Origin: Pannonibacter sp. XCT-53
GTDB taxonomy: Bacteria > Pseudomonadota > Alphaproteobacteria > Rhizobiales > Stappiaceae
NCBI RefSeq assembly: GCF_009915765.1
Contig: NZ_JAABLQ010000002.1
Coordinates: forward strand, 310,001 to 374,000
Direction: 5' to 3'
Length of the DNA stretch: 64,000 nt
Shown here: positions 49,445 through 58,125 of the stretch, piece after piece
Layout of the letters: each line of letters begins with the position of its first letter
Numbering within the stretch: position 1 is the stretch's first letter
The notes under the pieces: model-generated
Seen by the model: only the letters and a program-made list of their open reading frames with translations
Database searches by the model: none
What the model was told of the DNA's origin: nothing
Program-made: the position numbers and the translations under genes

Positions 49445-50449
49445 ATGACCATGCGATTTGCAGTCCTCGGCGCCGGCCGCATCGGCCGGGTCCACGCCAA
49501 GGCGATTGCATCCACCGACGGGGCGGTGCTTGTCGCCGTCGCCGACCCGATTGCCGCGGCCGCCGAGAGCCTTGCGGCCGCGCACGCCTGTGCCATCCGC
49601 ACGATCGACGAGATCGAGGCGGCCGGCGACGTCGATGCCGTCGTCATCTGCACCCCGACCGACACCCACGCCGACCTGATCGAGCGCTTTGCCCGCGCCG
49701 GCAAGGCCATCTTCTGCGAGAAGCCGGTGGATCTGGATGTCACCCGGGTGAAGAACTGCCTCAAGGTGGTGCAGGAGACCGGCGCGACGCTGATGGTCGG
49801 CTTCAACCGCCGCTTCGATCCGCATTTCGCAGCGCTCAAGGGCGCGATCGATGCCGGCAAGATCGGCAAGGTCGAGATGGTGACGATCACCTCGCGCGAT
49901 CCCTCGCCCCCGCCGTACGAGTACATCTCCCGCTCGGGCGGCATCTTCCGCGACATGACGATCCATGACTTCGACGTGGCCCGGTGGCTCCTGGGCGAGG
50001 AAGTCGAGACGGTGATGGCCTCGGCCTCCGTCCTCGTCGATGCCGAGATCGGCAAGCGCGGCGACTATGACAGCGTCAACATCATCCTGCGCACGGCCTC
50101 GGGCCGTCAGGCAATCATCACCAACACCCGCCGTGCGGTCTATGGCTATGACCAGCGCATCGAGGTGCTGGGGTCGGACGGTCTGGTGGCGGCGGAGAAC
50201 CTGCGCGAGGCGAACATCGAGATCGCCAACGCCAGCGGCTATCACAAGCCGCCGCTGATGGACTTCTTCATGACCCGCTACACGGCGGCCTATGCGGCGG
50301 AGATTGCCGCCTTCATCAAGGCCGTGGGCGAGAAGTCGGTTCCGCCGACCACGGGCGACGACGGGCTGAAGGCGCTCGCCCTCGCCGAAGCCGCGCTGAA
50401 GTCCGTCGCCGAAGGCCGGGCTGTCAGCTTGAGCGAAGTCACGGGCTGA
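49445..50449 (+). CDS. iolG: myo-Inositol 2-dehydrogenase
   Basis: First enzyme of inositol breakdown: oxidises myo-inositol to scyllo-inosose with NAD; 334 residues, Gfo/Idh/MocA fold. N-terminal Rossmann motif GAGRIGRVHAKAI, catalytic lysine in FCEKPVDLD, and the histidine-aspartate pair in MTIHDFDVARWLLG. The DPSPPPYEYISRSGGIFRD segment is typical of IolG/IdhA. A second ATG lies 2 codons later. It is followed by iolC after 13 bases. Confidence 0.92.
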   Translation: MTMRFAVLGAGRIGRVHAKAIASTDGAVLVAVADPIAAAAESLAAAHACAIRTIDEIEAAGDVDAVVICTPTDTHADLIERFARAGKAIFCEKPVDLDVTRVKNCLKVVQETGATLMVGFNRRFDPHFAALKGAIDAGKIGKVEMVTITSRDPSPPPYEYISRSGGIFRDMTIHDFDVARWLLGEEVETVMASASVLVDAEIGKRGDYDSVNIILRTASGRQAIITNTRRAVYGYDQRIEVLGSDGLVAAENLREANIEIANASGYHKPPLMDFFMTRYTAAYAAEIAAFIKAVGEKSVPPTTGDDGLKALALAEAALKSVAEGRAVSLSEVTG

Positions 50450-50462
50450 GGACTTGAGGCGG

Positions 50463-52373
50463 ATGAGCAAGACCCTCGATCTCATCACCATCGGCCGTTC
50501 GTCGGTCGATCTCTATGGCTCGCAGATCGGCGGCCGGCTTGAGGACATGGGGAGCTTCCAGAAGTACATCGGCGGCTCTCCCACCAACATGGCGGCCGGC
50601 AGCGCCCGCCTGGGTCTCAAGTCGGCGCTGATCACCCGCGTCGGCGATGAGCACATGGGCCGCTTCATCCGCGAGCAGCTGATCCGCGAGGGCGTTGACG
50701 TGACCGGGGTCAAGACCGACCCGGAGCGTCTCACCGCCCTCGTGATCCTCGGCATCCGTGACGACAAGCAGTTCCCGCTCATCTTCTACCGCGAGAACTG
50801 CGCCGACATGGCCTTGTGCGAGGCGGACATCGATCCGGCCTTCATCGCCCGCGCCCGCGCCGTGGTGGCGACCGGTACGCACCTGTCGCATCCGCGCACC
50901 GAGGCGGCGGTGCTGAAGGCCCTGCGCATCGCAAGGGAAACCGGCGGCCAGACCGCGCTCGACATCGACTATCGTCCCAACCTCTGGGGCCTGTCCGGGC
51001 ACGGCGACGGCGAGAACCGCTTCATCGCGTCTGATCAGGTGACCGCCCGGCTGCAGCAGCATCTGCCGCTGTTCGACCTGATCGTCGGCACCGAAGAGGA
51101 ATTTCACATCGCCGGCGGCACGACGGACACCGTGGCGGCGCTGCGCCGGGTCCGCGAGCTGAGCCGGGCGACGCTCGTCTGCAAGCGCGGGCCGATGGGG
51201 GCTGTCGCCTTCACCGGCGCGATCCCCGACCGGCTGGATGACGGCGAGACCGGTCCCGGGTTCCCGATCGAGGTGTTCAATGTTCTCGGCGCCGGCGACG
51301 GCTTCATGTCGGGTCTCCTGAAGGGCTGGCTTGACGGCGAGACCTGGGTGCGGGCGCTGACCTATGCCAATGCCTGTGGCGCCTTTGCGGTGTCGCGGCA
51401 CGGCTGCACGCCCGCCTATCCCTCCTGGGAGGAGCTGCAGTTCTTCCTGAAGCGCGGCGTCGTCACGCCGGCGCTGCGCAAGGACGCGGAGCTGGAGCAG
51501 ATCCACTGGTCGACGACCCGCAGCGGCGACTGGAGCGAGATGCATGTCTTCGCCTTCGATCATCGCAAGCAGATGGAGGAACTGCCGGGGGCGACGGCCG
51601 AGAAGATCGGTGCCTTCAAGGAGCTGTGCCTGGATGCCGTCGAGCGGGTGGCCAACGGACGCAAGGGCTTCGGCCTTCTGTGCGATGGCCGGCTCGGCCG
51701 CACGGCGCTGCACAAGGCGGCCGGCAAGGGGCTCTGGATCGGCCGTCCGGTGGAATGGCCGGGGTCACGTCCGCTGACGCTGGAGCCCGACATCGGGCCC
51801 GACTATGGCGGGCTCAACGAATGGCCGCTCGATCATGTGGTCAAGGTGCTCTGCTTCTGCCATCCGCAGGACGACGCCGCGATGTGGGCCGAGCAGGAGG
51901 CCGTGATCCACCGGCTTTATGCGGCCGCCCGCCGCAACCGGCTGGAATTCCTGCTGGAGGTCATTCCCTCCAAGGTCGCCCCGGTGGACGATGACACGAC
52001 CGCGGAGATCATCGACCGGTTCTACCGGCTGGGGATCTATCCGGACTGGTGGAAGCTCGAGCCGATGCGCTCGGCCGAAGCCTGGGCCAGGACCTGCGCC
52101 ATGATCAAGGGCCATGATCCGCATGTGCGCGGCATCGTGGTGCTGGGGCTGGACGCGCCGGAGGCCGAGCTGATGGCCTGCTTCGAGGAGGCTGCGCGGC
52201 ATGACCTCGTGAAGGGCTTTGCGGTCGGGCGCACCATCTACAGCGAGGCCGCCCGGGCGTGGCTCGCCGGGACCATCGACGACAAGGGTGCCATCGCGCT
52301 GATGGCGGCGAATTTTGCGAAACTGTCGGCCGCCTGGGACAAGGCGCGGGCAGCGCAGGGAGTGGCAGCATGA
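50463..52373 (+). CDS. iolC: IolC kinase fused to DUF2090 aldolase-like domain
   Basis: Bifunctional protein, 636 residues. Residues 1 to about 330 are a PfkB kinase (YIGGSPTNMAAGSARLG, and GAGDGFMSGLL with the catalytic aspartate), 5-dehydro-2-deoxygluconokinase. Residues about 335-636 form a DUF2090 domain (FAFDHRKQMEELPG, LEVIPSKVAP), a TIM-barrel proposed to act as 5-dehydro-2-deoxyphosphogluconate aldolase (IolJ activity). The fusion would do two consecutive steps and explains the absence of iolJ. ATG at 50463 follows GAGG closely; a TTG lies 3 codons before. The stop overlaps iolD. Confidence 0.92.
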   Translation: MSKTLDLITIGRSSVDLYGSQIGGRLEDMGSFQKYIGGSPTNMAAGSARLGLKSALITRVGDEHMGRFIREQLIREGVDVTGVKTDPERLTALVILGIRDDKQFPLIFYRENCADMALCEADIDPAFIARARAVVATGTHLSHPRTEAAVLKALRIARETGGQTALDIDYRPNLWGLSGHGDGENRFIASDQVTARLQQHLPLFDLIVGTEEEFHIAGGTTDTVAALRRVRELSRATLVCKRGPMGAVAFTGAIPDRLDDGETGPGFPIEVFNVLGAGDGFMSGLLKGWLDGETWVRALTYANACGAFAVSRHGCTPAYPSWEELQFFLKRGVVTPALRKDAELEQIHWSTTRSGDWSEMHVFAFDHRKQMEELPGATAEKIGAFKELCLDAVERVANGRKGFGLLCDGRLGRTALHKAAGKGLWIGRPVEWPGSRPLTLEPDIGPDYGGLNEWPLDHVVKVLCFCHPQDDAAMWAEQEAVIHRLYAAARRNRLEFLLEVIPSKVAPVDDDTTAEIIDRFYRLGIYPDWWKLEPMRSAEAWARTCAMIKGHDPHVRGIVVLGLDAPEAELMACFEEAARHDLVKGFAVGRTIYSEAARAWLAGTIDDKGAIALMAANFAKLSAAWDKARAAQGVAA

Positions 52374-54196
52374 GCAAGATCCGACTGACTGCCGCGCAGG
52401 CGATGGTCCGCTGGCTGACCCGGCAGATGACCGAGGACGGCGTGCCCTTCATCGCCGGCGTCTGGGCCATCTTCGGGCACGGCAACGTGGCCGGGATCGG
52501 CGAGGCGCTGCACGGCATCCGCAGCGAGCTGCCGACCTATCGCGGTCACAACGAGCAGGGCATGGCCCATGCCGCCATTGCCTATGCCAAGCAGCTTGGC
52601 CGCCGGCGTGCCATGGCCGTCACCTCGTCGATCGGACCGGGCGCCACCAACATGGTGACGGCGGCCGCGCTTGCCCATGTGAACCGCCTGCCGGTGCTGT
52701 TCGTGCCCGGCGACGTCTTTGCCAACCGGGGCCCGGACCCGGTGCTGCAGCAGATCGAGGATTTCGGTGATGGCACCGTCAGCGCCAATGACTGCTTCCG
52801 TCCGGTGTCGCGCTATTTTGATCGCATCACCCGGCCGGAACAGCTTCTGACCGCGCTGCCGCGTGCCATGGCGGTGATGACCGACCCGGCCGACTGTGGC
52901 CCGGTGACGCTCGCCTTCTGCCAGGACGTCCAGGCGGAAGCCTATGACTGGCCGGAGGAGTTTTTCGCGCCGCGCATCTGGCGCCAGCGCCGGATCCGGC
53001 CGGACGAAAGCGAACTGGTCGAGGTCATCGGCCTCATCTGCGCGGCCAAGCGGCCCGTCATCGTCGCCGGCGGCGGCGTGCATTACTCCGGCGCCACCGA
53101 GGCTCTCGCCTGGTTTGCCGCCCGCCATCGCATTCCCGTGGTCGAAAGCCAGGCCGGCAAGTCGGCCCTGCCGTGGGATCATCCGATGAACCTCGGTCCC
53201 GTGGGTGTCACCGGGGCGGAGAGCGCCAACACCGTCGCGGCCGAGGCTGATCTGGTGATCGGCGTCGGCACGCGGTTCCAGGATTTCACCACCGGTTCGT
53301 GGGGCCTGTTCCGCAACCCGGCGCGCAAGCTGGTGTCGATCAACGTCGCGGCCTATGACGCGATGAAGCATGGCGCGGTGCCGCTCCAGGGCGATGCCCG
53401 CGTCTGTCTCGACGAGCTCAGCGCCGGCCTTGGCCAGCATCAGGGGCCGGAGGTGTCGGCCGGGCTCAAGCAGGCGTGGTTTGCCAAGGTCGATCCGCTG
53501 ACGGCGGCGCCGGTCGGAGAGGCCAACGGCCTGCCGACCGATCAGCAGGTGATCGGCGCCGTGCAGCGGGCGGCCGGGCCCGACACGGTCGTCATGTGCG
53601 CGGCCGGCACCATGCCGGGCGAGCTGCACAAGCTGTGGAAGGCGTCGCGTCCCATGTCCTATCACATGGAATACGGCTTCTCCTGCATGGGCTACGAGAT
53701 CGCCGGCGCGCTCGGCATCAAGATGGCCGAGCCTGACCGGGACGTGATCTGCATGGTCGGTGACGGCAGCTACATGATGATGAACTCGGAGCTGGCCAGC
53801 GCCGTCATGCTCGGCCAGAAGATCACCGTCGTGATCACCGACAACCGGGGCTACGGCTGCATCAACCGGCTGCAGATGGGCACCGGCGGGGCCGAGTTCA
53901 ACAACCTGCTCGACCACACGATCCACACCAATCCGAGCCATATCGATTTCGTCGCCCATGCCGGCGCCATGGGGGCGAAGGCCGTGAAGGCCGGTTCGAT
54001 CGCCGAGCTGGAGGCCGCGCTTGCCGAGGCCAAGACGGCGGCCGGTCCCTTCGTTGTGGTGATCGACACCGACCCCTATCCGTCCACTCCGCATGGCGGC
54101 CACTGGTGGGATGTGGCGGTTCCGGAAGTTTCCCCGCGCGCCGAAGTGCGGGCGGCCCGCGAGAATTACGAACGCAAGCTGCAGGAAAGACACTGA
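52370..54196 (+). CDS. iolD: 3D-(3,5/4)-trihydroxycyclohexane-1,2-dione hydrolase
   Basis: Thiamine-diphosphate enzyme (608 residues) that opens the inositol ring after IolE. ThDP glutamate region YRGHNEQGMAHAA near the N-terminus, central domain with GVGTRFQDFTTG, and the ThDP-magnesium motif GDGSYMMMNSE with DNRGYGC in the C-terminal domain. The frame extends 37 codons upstream inside iolC; the ATG at 52370, in ATGA overlap, starts the domain. Confidence 0.95.
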   Translation: MSKIRLTAAQAMVRWLTRQMTEDGVPFIAGVWAIFGHGNVAGIGEALHGIRSELPTYRGHNEQGMAHAAIAYAKQLGRRRAMAVTSSIGPGATNMVTAAALAHVNRLPVLFVPGDVFANRGPDPVLQQIEDFGDGTVSANDCFRPVSRYFDRITRPEQLLTALPRAMAVMTDPADCGPVTLAFCQDVQAEAYDWPEEFFAPRIWRQRRIRPDESELVEVIGLICAAKRPVIVAGGGVHYSGATEALAWFAARHRIPVVESQAGKSALPWDHPMNLGPVGVTGAESANTVAAEADLVIGVGTRFQDFTTGSWGLFRNPARKLVSINVAAYDAMKHGAVPLQGDARVCLDELSAGLGQHQGPEVSAGLKQAWFAKVDPLTAAPVGEANGLPTDQQVIGAVQRAAGPDTVVMCAAGTMPGELHKLWKASRPMSYHMEYGFSCMGYEIAGALGIKMAEPDRDVICMVGDGSYMMMNSELASAVMLGQKITVVITDNRGYGCINRLQMGTGGAEFNNLLDHTIHTNPSHIDFVAHAGAMGAKAVKAGSIAELEAALAEAKTAAGPFVVVIDTDPYPSTPHGGHWWDVAVPEVSPRAEVRAARENYERKLQERH

Positions 54197-54199
54197 GCC

Positions 54200-55102
54200 A
54201 TGATCCTTTACGGCACCAATCCCATCGCCTGGTCCAACGACGACGACCAGACGCTCGGCGCGCATATCTCGCTCGAGCAGTGCCTGGATGAAACCGCGAA
54301 GATCGGCTTCGACGGCATCGAGAAAGGGCACAAGCTGCCCGTGACGCCCGAGGGTATCGCGAAAGAACTGGGCGGACGCGGCCTCAAGTACATCTCCGGC
54401 TGGCACTCGCTCAATCTTCTGACCAACTCCATCGCGGACGAGAAGGCGGCGATGCAGCCCTTCCTCGACCTGCTGAAGGCTGTCGGCTCGAAGGTGATCA
54501 TCACCTGCGAGACCTCCAACGCCATCCATGGCAATGACGCCGTGCCGGTGAACAACAAGCCGGTGCTGGCGGCCTCCGAATGGGCCGATTTCGGCCACGG
54601 CGTCGAGGCGCTGGCAGCCTTTGCGGCCGAGCAGGGCATCACGCTGGTCTATCATCACCACATGGGCACGGTGGTGGAGAGCGAGGCGGAAATCGACCTG
54701 TTCATGAAGCACACTGGCCCGGCCACGAAGCTCCTGTTCGACACCGGCCACTGCTACTTCGGCGGCGGCAACCCGGCGGCGGTGGCCGAGCGCCACATGG
54801 CCCGCGTGCGTCACCTTCATGCCAAGAACGTGCGTCCGGCGATCATGCGCCAGGTGCGCGAGGAGGGGCTGTCCTTCCTCGAAGGCGTGCGCCGCGGCGT
54901 CTTCACTGTGCCGGGTGACCCGGAGGGCGGCGTCGACTTCCGCCCGGTTCTGGCCACGGCGGCGGCGCATGGCTATGAGGGCTGGCTGGTGATCGAGGCC
55001 GAGCAGGACCCGAGTGTCCGCATCCCCTTCGAGTACCAGAGCATGGGGCTGACGGCGCTGAAGGCGCTGGCCAAGGACGTGGGGCTGGACCGCCGCACGT
55101 GA
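54200..55102 (+). CDS. iolE: myo-Inosose-2 dehydratase
   Basis: TIM-barrel enzyme of the AP_endonuc_2 family, 300 residues, dehydrating scyllo-inosose to the trione precursor used by IolD. It begins [19 protein letters not shown], the IolE signature, with metal ligands expected in [22 protein letters not shown] and HLHAKNVRP, and VIEAEQDPS at the C-terminus. It follows iolD by 3 bases. Confidence 0.94.
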   Translation: MILYGTNPIAWSNDDDQTLGAHISLEQCLDETAKIGFDGIEKGHKLPVTPEGIAKELGGRGLKYISGWHSLNLLTNSIADEKAAMQPFLDLLKAVGSKVIITCETSNAIHGNDAVPVNNKPVLAASEWADFGHGVEALAAFAAEQGITLVYHHHMGTVVESEAEIDLFMKHTGPATKLLFDTGHCYFGGGNPAAVAERHMARVRHLHAKNVRPAIMRQVREEGLSFLEGVRRGVFTVPGDPEGGVDFRPVLATAAAHGYEGWLVIEAEQDPSVRIPFEYQSMGLTALKALAKDVGLDRRT

Positions 55103-55289
55103 GCCCTCAGCGTGGATGAGCCAAAAGCGCCCCGGCCCTTCTCCCCACGCGGGGCAGGGGCGCTGACAGGCCCGGCACGACAGTCAGGCTGGTACGTTCC
55201 TTAAGGTCGCGGTGCGTCAAACGGCTCACGGGCTCTGGGTCGTTGCAAGGGGAAATGTGAAGCGTGCGGCCTCGCGTGTTGCTATAGCC

Positions 55290-55312
55290 GGAACACTCTG
55301 ACGACGTGTTCC
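55290..55312. promoter_or_regulatory. GGAACAC dyad before the small membrane gene and iolB
   Basis: GGAACAC (55290-55296) is perfectly inverted at 55306-55312 around 9 bases. It lies 20 bases before the small ORF, in the 230-base gap after iolE. It resembles the IolR site in its outer GGAA/TTCC words but has a longer spacer (15 rather than 6), so it may be another regulator's operator. Confidence 0.4.
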
Positions 55313-55332
55313 CTTCCAACAAAGAGACCCAG

Positions 55333-55542
55333 ATGAAGATCATCGACCCGGATCATCCCTTCTACCGGCCCCTGTGGCGCCGCCTTGCCATTGTCGGGGT
55401 GACACTGGCCTGGGCCGGTGTCGAGGCCTGGACCGGGGCGACCGGCTGGGCGCTGTTCTTCGTCGCAATCGCTGCCTATGCAGCCTGGATGCTGCTGGTG
55501 AGTTACCGTCCCAAGCCGGATGACGCTGGAGACAAGTCATGA
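55333..55542 (+). CDS. Small two-helix membrane protein in the iol locus
   Basis: A 69-residue protein with a basic N-terminus (DPDHPFYRPLWRRL) and two hydrophobic segments at about 15-32 and 34-53, ending in a charged tail. No family is recognised. Its stop overlaps the iolB start by 4 bases (ATGA), so it is translated with iolB. AAAGAGA lies just upstream. Why a membrane protein is coupled to the cytoplasmic isomerase is unclear; translation coupling or a transport helper are options. Confidence 0.7.
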   Translation: MKIIDPDHPFYRPLWRRLAIVGVTLAWAGVEAWTGATGWALFFVAIAAYAAWMLLVSYRPKPDDAGDKS

Positions 55543-56351
55543 CCAACCTGTTGCGCCGGCCGACCGGCACCCGTGGCAAGGTTCACGCCATCACGCCCGA
55601 GGCCGCAAACTGGGGCTATGTCGGCTTCGACCTCTATCGCCTGGAGGCGGGCGAGGAGCTGCGCGAGGCAACCGGCGGCCGCGAGGCGATCCTCGTTCTG
55701 GTGGAAGGCAAGGCCGAGGTGAGCGCCGGAGGCCAGTCCTTCGGCGAGCTTGGCCTGCGGCTCGACGTGTTCGAGAAACTGCCGCCGGCCTGCGTCTACG
55801 TGCCGGACAAGTCGGAATGGCAGGTGCGGGCAACGACGGCCCTGACGCTGGCGGTCTGCACCGCGCCGGGGCAGTCCACCCATCCGGTGCAGGTGCTCGG
55901 TCCCGAGGGGCTGACGCTGGAAAGCCGCGGGCAGGGGACCAACACCCGCTACATCCACAACATCGCCATGGAAGGGCGGGATGTGGCCGGCAGCCTGCTG
56001 GTGACGGAAGTGTTCACGCCGTCCGGCCACTGGTCGTCCTACCCGCCGCACCGGCATGACGAGGACAACTTCCCCGACATGACCTATCTGGAAGAAACCT
56101 ATTATCACCGCCTCAACCCGGCGCAGGGCTTCGGCATCCAGCGGGTGTTCACGGAAGACGGCTCGCTCGACGAGACCATGGCTGTGAGCAACCATGACGT
56201 GGTGCTGGTGCCCAAGGGGCACCACCCCTGCGGCGCGCCCTATGGCTACGAGATGTACTATCTCAACGTCATGGCCGGCCCCATGCGCAAGTGGCGCTTC
56301 AAGAACCATCCCGACCATGACTGGATCTACCAGCGCGATCTCGCGCGCTGA
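55539..56351 (+). CDS. iolB: 5-Deoxy-glucuronate isomerase
   Basis: Bicupin isomerase (270 residues) that converts 5-deoxyglucuronate into 5-dehydro-2-deoxygluconate, the substrate of IolC. Cupin metal ligands appear in SSYPPHRHDEDN and in the second motif VLVPKGHHPCGAPYGYEMYYLN. The sequence covers the family length. It follows the small membrane gene with ATGA overlap and is the last inositol gene. The final pathway enzyme, IolA (methylmalonate-semialdehyde dehydrogenase), is not in the window. Confidence 0.94.
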   Translation: MTNLLRRPTGTRGKVHAITPEAANWGYVGFDLYRLEAGEELREATGGREAILVLVEGKAEVSAGGQSFGELGLRLDVFEKLPPACVYVPDKSEWQVRATTALTLAVCTAPGQSTHPVQVLGPEGLTLESRGQGTNTRYIHNIAMEGRDVAGSLLVTEVFTPSGHWSSYPPHRHDEDNFPDMTYLEETYYHRLNPAQGFGIQRVFTEDGSLDETMAVSNHDVVLVPKGHHPCGAPYGYEMYYLNVMAGPMRKWRFKNHPDHDWIYQRDLAR

Positions 56352-56484
56352 TCCTCAGTTCCCCGCTGGCCGATGCGCCGGTCCGGTGGCAGGGTTCGGG
56401 ACCCCAGGCCTGGCGAGCGGCAGTAAGGGAAGCCTGCGGGCCATCCGGCGGATGTTCTTCGACGGATGGCCTATTTTCATGCAA

Positions 56485-56513
56485 TTGACACACGTCCGGA
56501 CGCGCTCTATCGT
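56485..56513 (+). promoter_or_regulatory. Sigma-70 type promoter before the codB leader
   Basis: TTGACA (56485-56490), a 17-base spacer and TATCGT (56508-56513) predict a start near 56520. That is right at the first hairpin of the leader described next, with no gene between 56352 and 56730. Confidence 0.6.
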
Positions 56514-56520
56514 CATGTCT

Positions 56521-56556
56521 TGTCCGGGTTAATCCGGATACCGGCACCGGCGCCGG
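56521..56556 (+). ncRNA. Tandem hairpins, candidate ANTAR target in the codB leader
   Basis: Hairpin one: TGTCCGG (56521-56527) with CCGGATA (56534-56540), one G-T pair, loop GTTAAT. Hairpin two: CCGGC (56541-56545) with GCCGG (56552-56556), loop ACCGGC, which has A at loop position 1 and G at 4. A terminator follows 14 bases later. The layout is that of ANTAR-protein targets, and an ANTAR regulator (AmiR-like) is encoded 4 kb downstream. The first loop does not fit the A1/G4 rule. Confidence 0.45.
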
Positions 56557-56570
56557 ACGAAAGCGCAGGC

Positions 56571-56620
56571 AAAAAGGCCTCCCCATGTCTCCTTCACTGG
56601 AGCCATGCGGAGGCCTTTTT
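56571..56620 (+). terminator. Leader terminator before the CodB-like gene
   Basis: AAAAAGGCCTCC (56571-56582) pairs with GGAGGCCTTTTT (56609-56620), with an inner stem CATG-CTCC / GGAG-CATG, making a long hairpin with a T-tract on either strand. It lies 110 bases before the permease start and after a promoter, so it would attenuate that gene; it may also stop iolB readthrough. Confidence 0.92.
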
Positions 56621-56730
56621 GCGTTTCTGGGTCTGAAGAACCGGTGCCGGGGGCGAGGAAGTCGTGCCCGAACGAGCCCGGCTGACCTCGCCGCAATTTG
56701 GCTTGTGACGAACGGAAAGAGGGGAGTCGC

Positions 56731-58050
56731 ATGTCAAAACTGACGCAGAATGTGGAAGCCGTGGAGACCGAAGTCGACCACGTGCTCGGAGCGGAATACG
56801 AACACACCGCCGTGCCCATGGCAGCACGGCGCAGCATGTTTTCGGTAACCACGGTGTGGATCGGCTTTCCGATGATCATCACCGGGGCCATGACCGGCTC
56901 GCTGCTGGTGCTGGGCATGGGCTTTGCCAATGCGCTGACCGCGATGATCGTCGGCAACCTGATCATGCTCGTCTACGTCGGCCTGCTGGGCCTGCTCGGG
57001 ACCCGGACGGGCTTCAACTTCGCGCTGATGGCCAGCGTGGTGTTCGGTCGCAAGGGGTACGTGCTGGCGTCGGGCCTGCTGTCGACGCTGCTGCTCGGCT
57101 GGTACGCCGTGCAGACCGGGATTACCGGGGCGCTGATCAGCACCGCCTATGAACTCAACTACGTGATGATGACGGTGCTGGCCGGCGTTCTCTATATCGG
57201 CATCACCTTCGTCGGCGTGCGCGGGCTGCATGCGATCGGCCTCGTGTCGGTGCCCGCCTTCATCATCCTTGGCCTCTACGTGATGTTCGATGCGGCCGCG
57301 ACGACCAGCTGGGGCGCAATCTATGCCTATGCCGGCAACAACGGCGTGGCGACCATGTCGATGGGCGTCGGCCTGACGGTCGTGATCGCGCTCTTCATCG
57401 ATGCGGGCACGGTGACGGCCGACTTCAACCGCTGGGCGGCCGACAGCCGCAGCTCGCTGGTGGCCACCTTCAGCGCCTTCCCCTTCGCCAACCTCGTGGC
57501 GATGCTGGTGGGCGGCGTGACGACGGCCGCGCTTGCCGTGCCGGATGCCAATCCGTTCGGGGCCGACAACATGTTCGGCTACATGAACGCCAAGCAGATC
57601 GGCTTCCTGAGCGTGCTGGCCTTCCTGTTCCTCTACTGCAACCTCGGTTCGGTCTGCGCCCACTGCCTCTACAATGCGGCGACCGGCTGGTCGCGCATCC
57701 TGTCGAGCCACATGCGCATCATGGCCGTGGTGCTCGGCATCATCGGCATCGTGGTCGCCGCCGGCAACGTCTGGGCCTTCTTCATCGAGTGGCTGTCGCT
57801 GCTCGGCATCCTCGTGCCGCCGATCGGCGCCATCATCATCGTCGACCAGTATGTCCTGCGCCGCCCGGCGGTGATCGATCAGGACTGGCGCGGCCAGGCG
57901 TTCCTTGCCTGGATCATCGGCTCGCTGGTCGCCTTCGTCGTCGAGTTCTACGCGCCGTATCTCTCGACGGCCATCTGCGCCGGCCTCGCGGGCGGCATCG
58001 CCTATGCGGTGATCGGCCAGTCGCGCGCGTCGCAGAAGGCTTCGGCCTGA
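56731..58050 (+). CDS. Cytosine/purine-type permease (NCS1, CodB-like)
   Basis: Inner-membrane transporter of 439 residues with about 12 helices, nucleobase:cation symporter 1 family. Typical parts are RRSMFSVTTVWIGFPMIITG in helix 1, and FIDAGTVTADFNRWAADSR in the region of helix 6. CodB relatives import cytosine, but the position with amide-sensing regulators suggests a related nitrogenous compound. ATG at 56731 follows GGGGAG. It is the first gene behind an attenuated leader, and the hydrolase follows after 75 bases. Confidence 0.85.
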   Translation: MSKLTQNVEAVETEVDHVLGAEYEHTAVPMAARRSMFSVTTVWIGFPMIITGAMTGSLLVLGMGFANALTAMIVGNLIMLVYVGLLGLLGTRTGFNFALMASVVFGRKGYVLASGLLSTLLLGWYAVQTGITGALISTAYELNYVMMTVLAGVLYIGITFVGVRGLHAIGLVSVPAFIILGLYVMFDAAATTSWGAIYAYAGNNGVATMSMGVGLTVVIALFIDAGTVTADFNRWAADSRSSLVATFSAFPFANLVAMLVGGVTTAALAVPDANPFGADNMFGYMNAKQIGFLSVLAFLFLYCNLGSVCAHCLYNAATGWSRILSSHMRIMAVVLGIIGIVVAAGNVWAFFIEWLSLLGILVPPIGAIIIVDQYVLRRPAVIDQDWRGQAFLAWIIGSLVAFVVEFYAPYLSTAICAGLAGGIAYAVIGQSRASQKASA

Positions 58051-58125
58051 CACAGCTGCCGCCGGGGGCGCCGCCAGGGCGCTCCCGGCCGCCACATCAA
58101 GAAAGACCAAAGGGGACTGAGTTTC

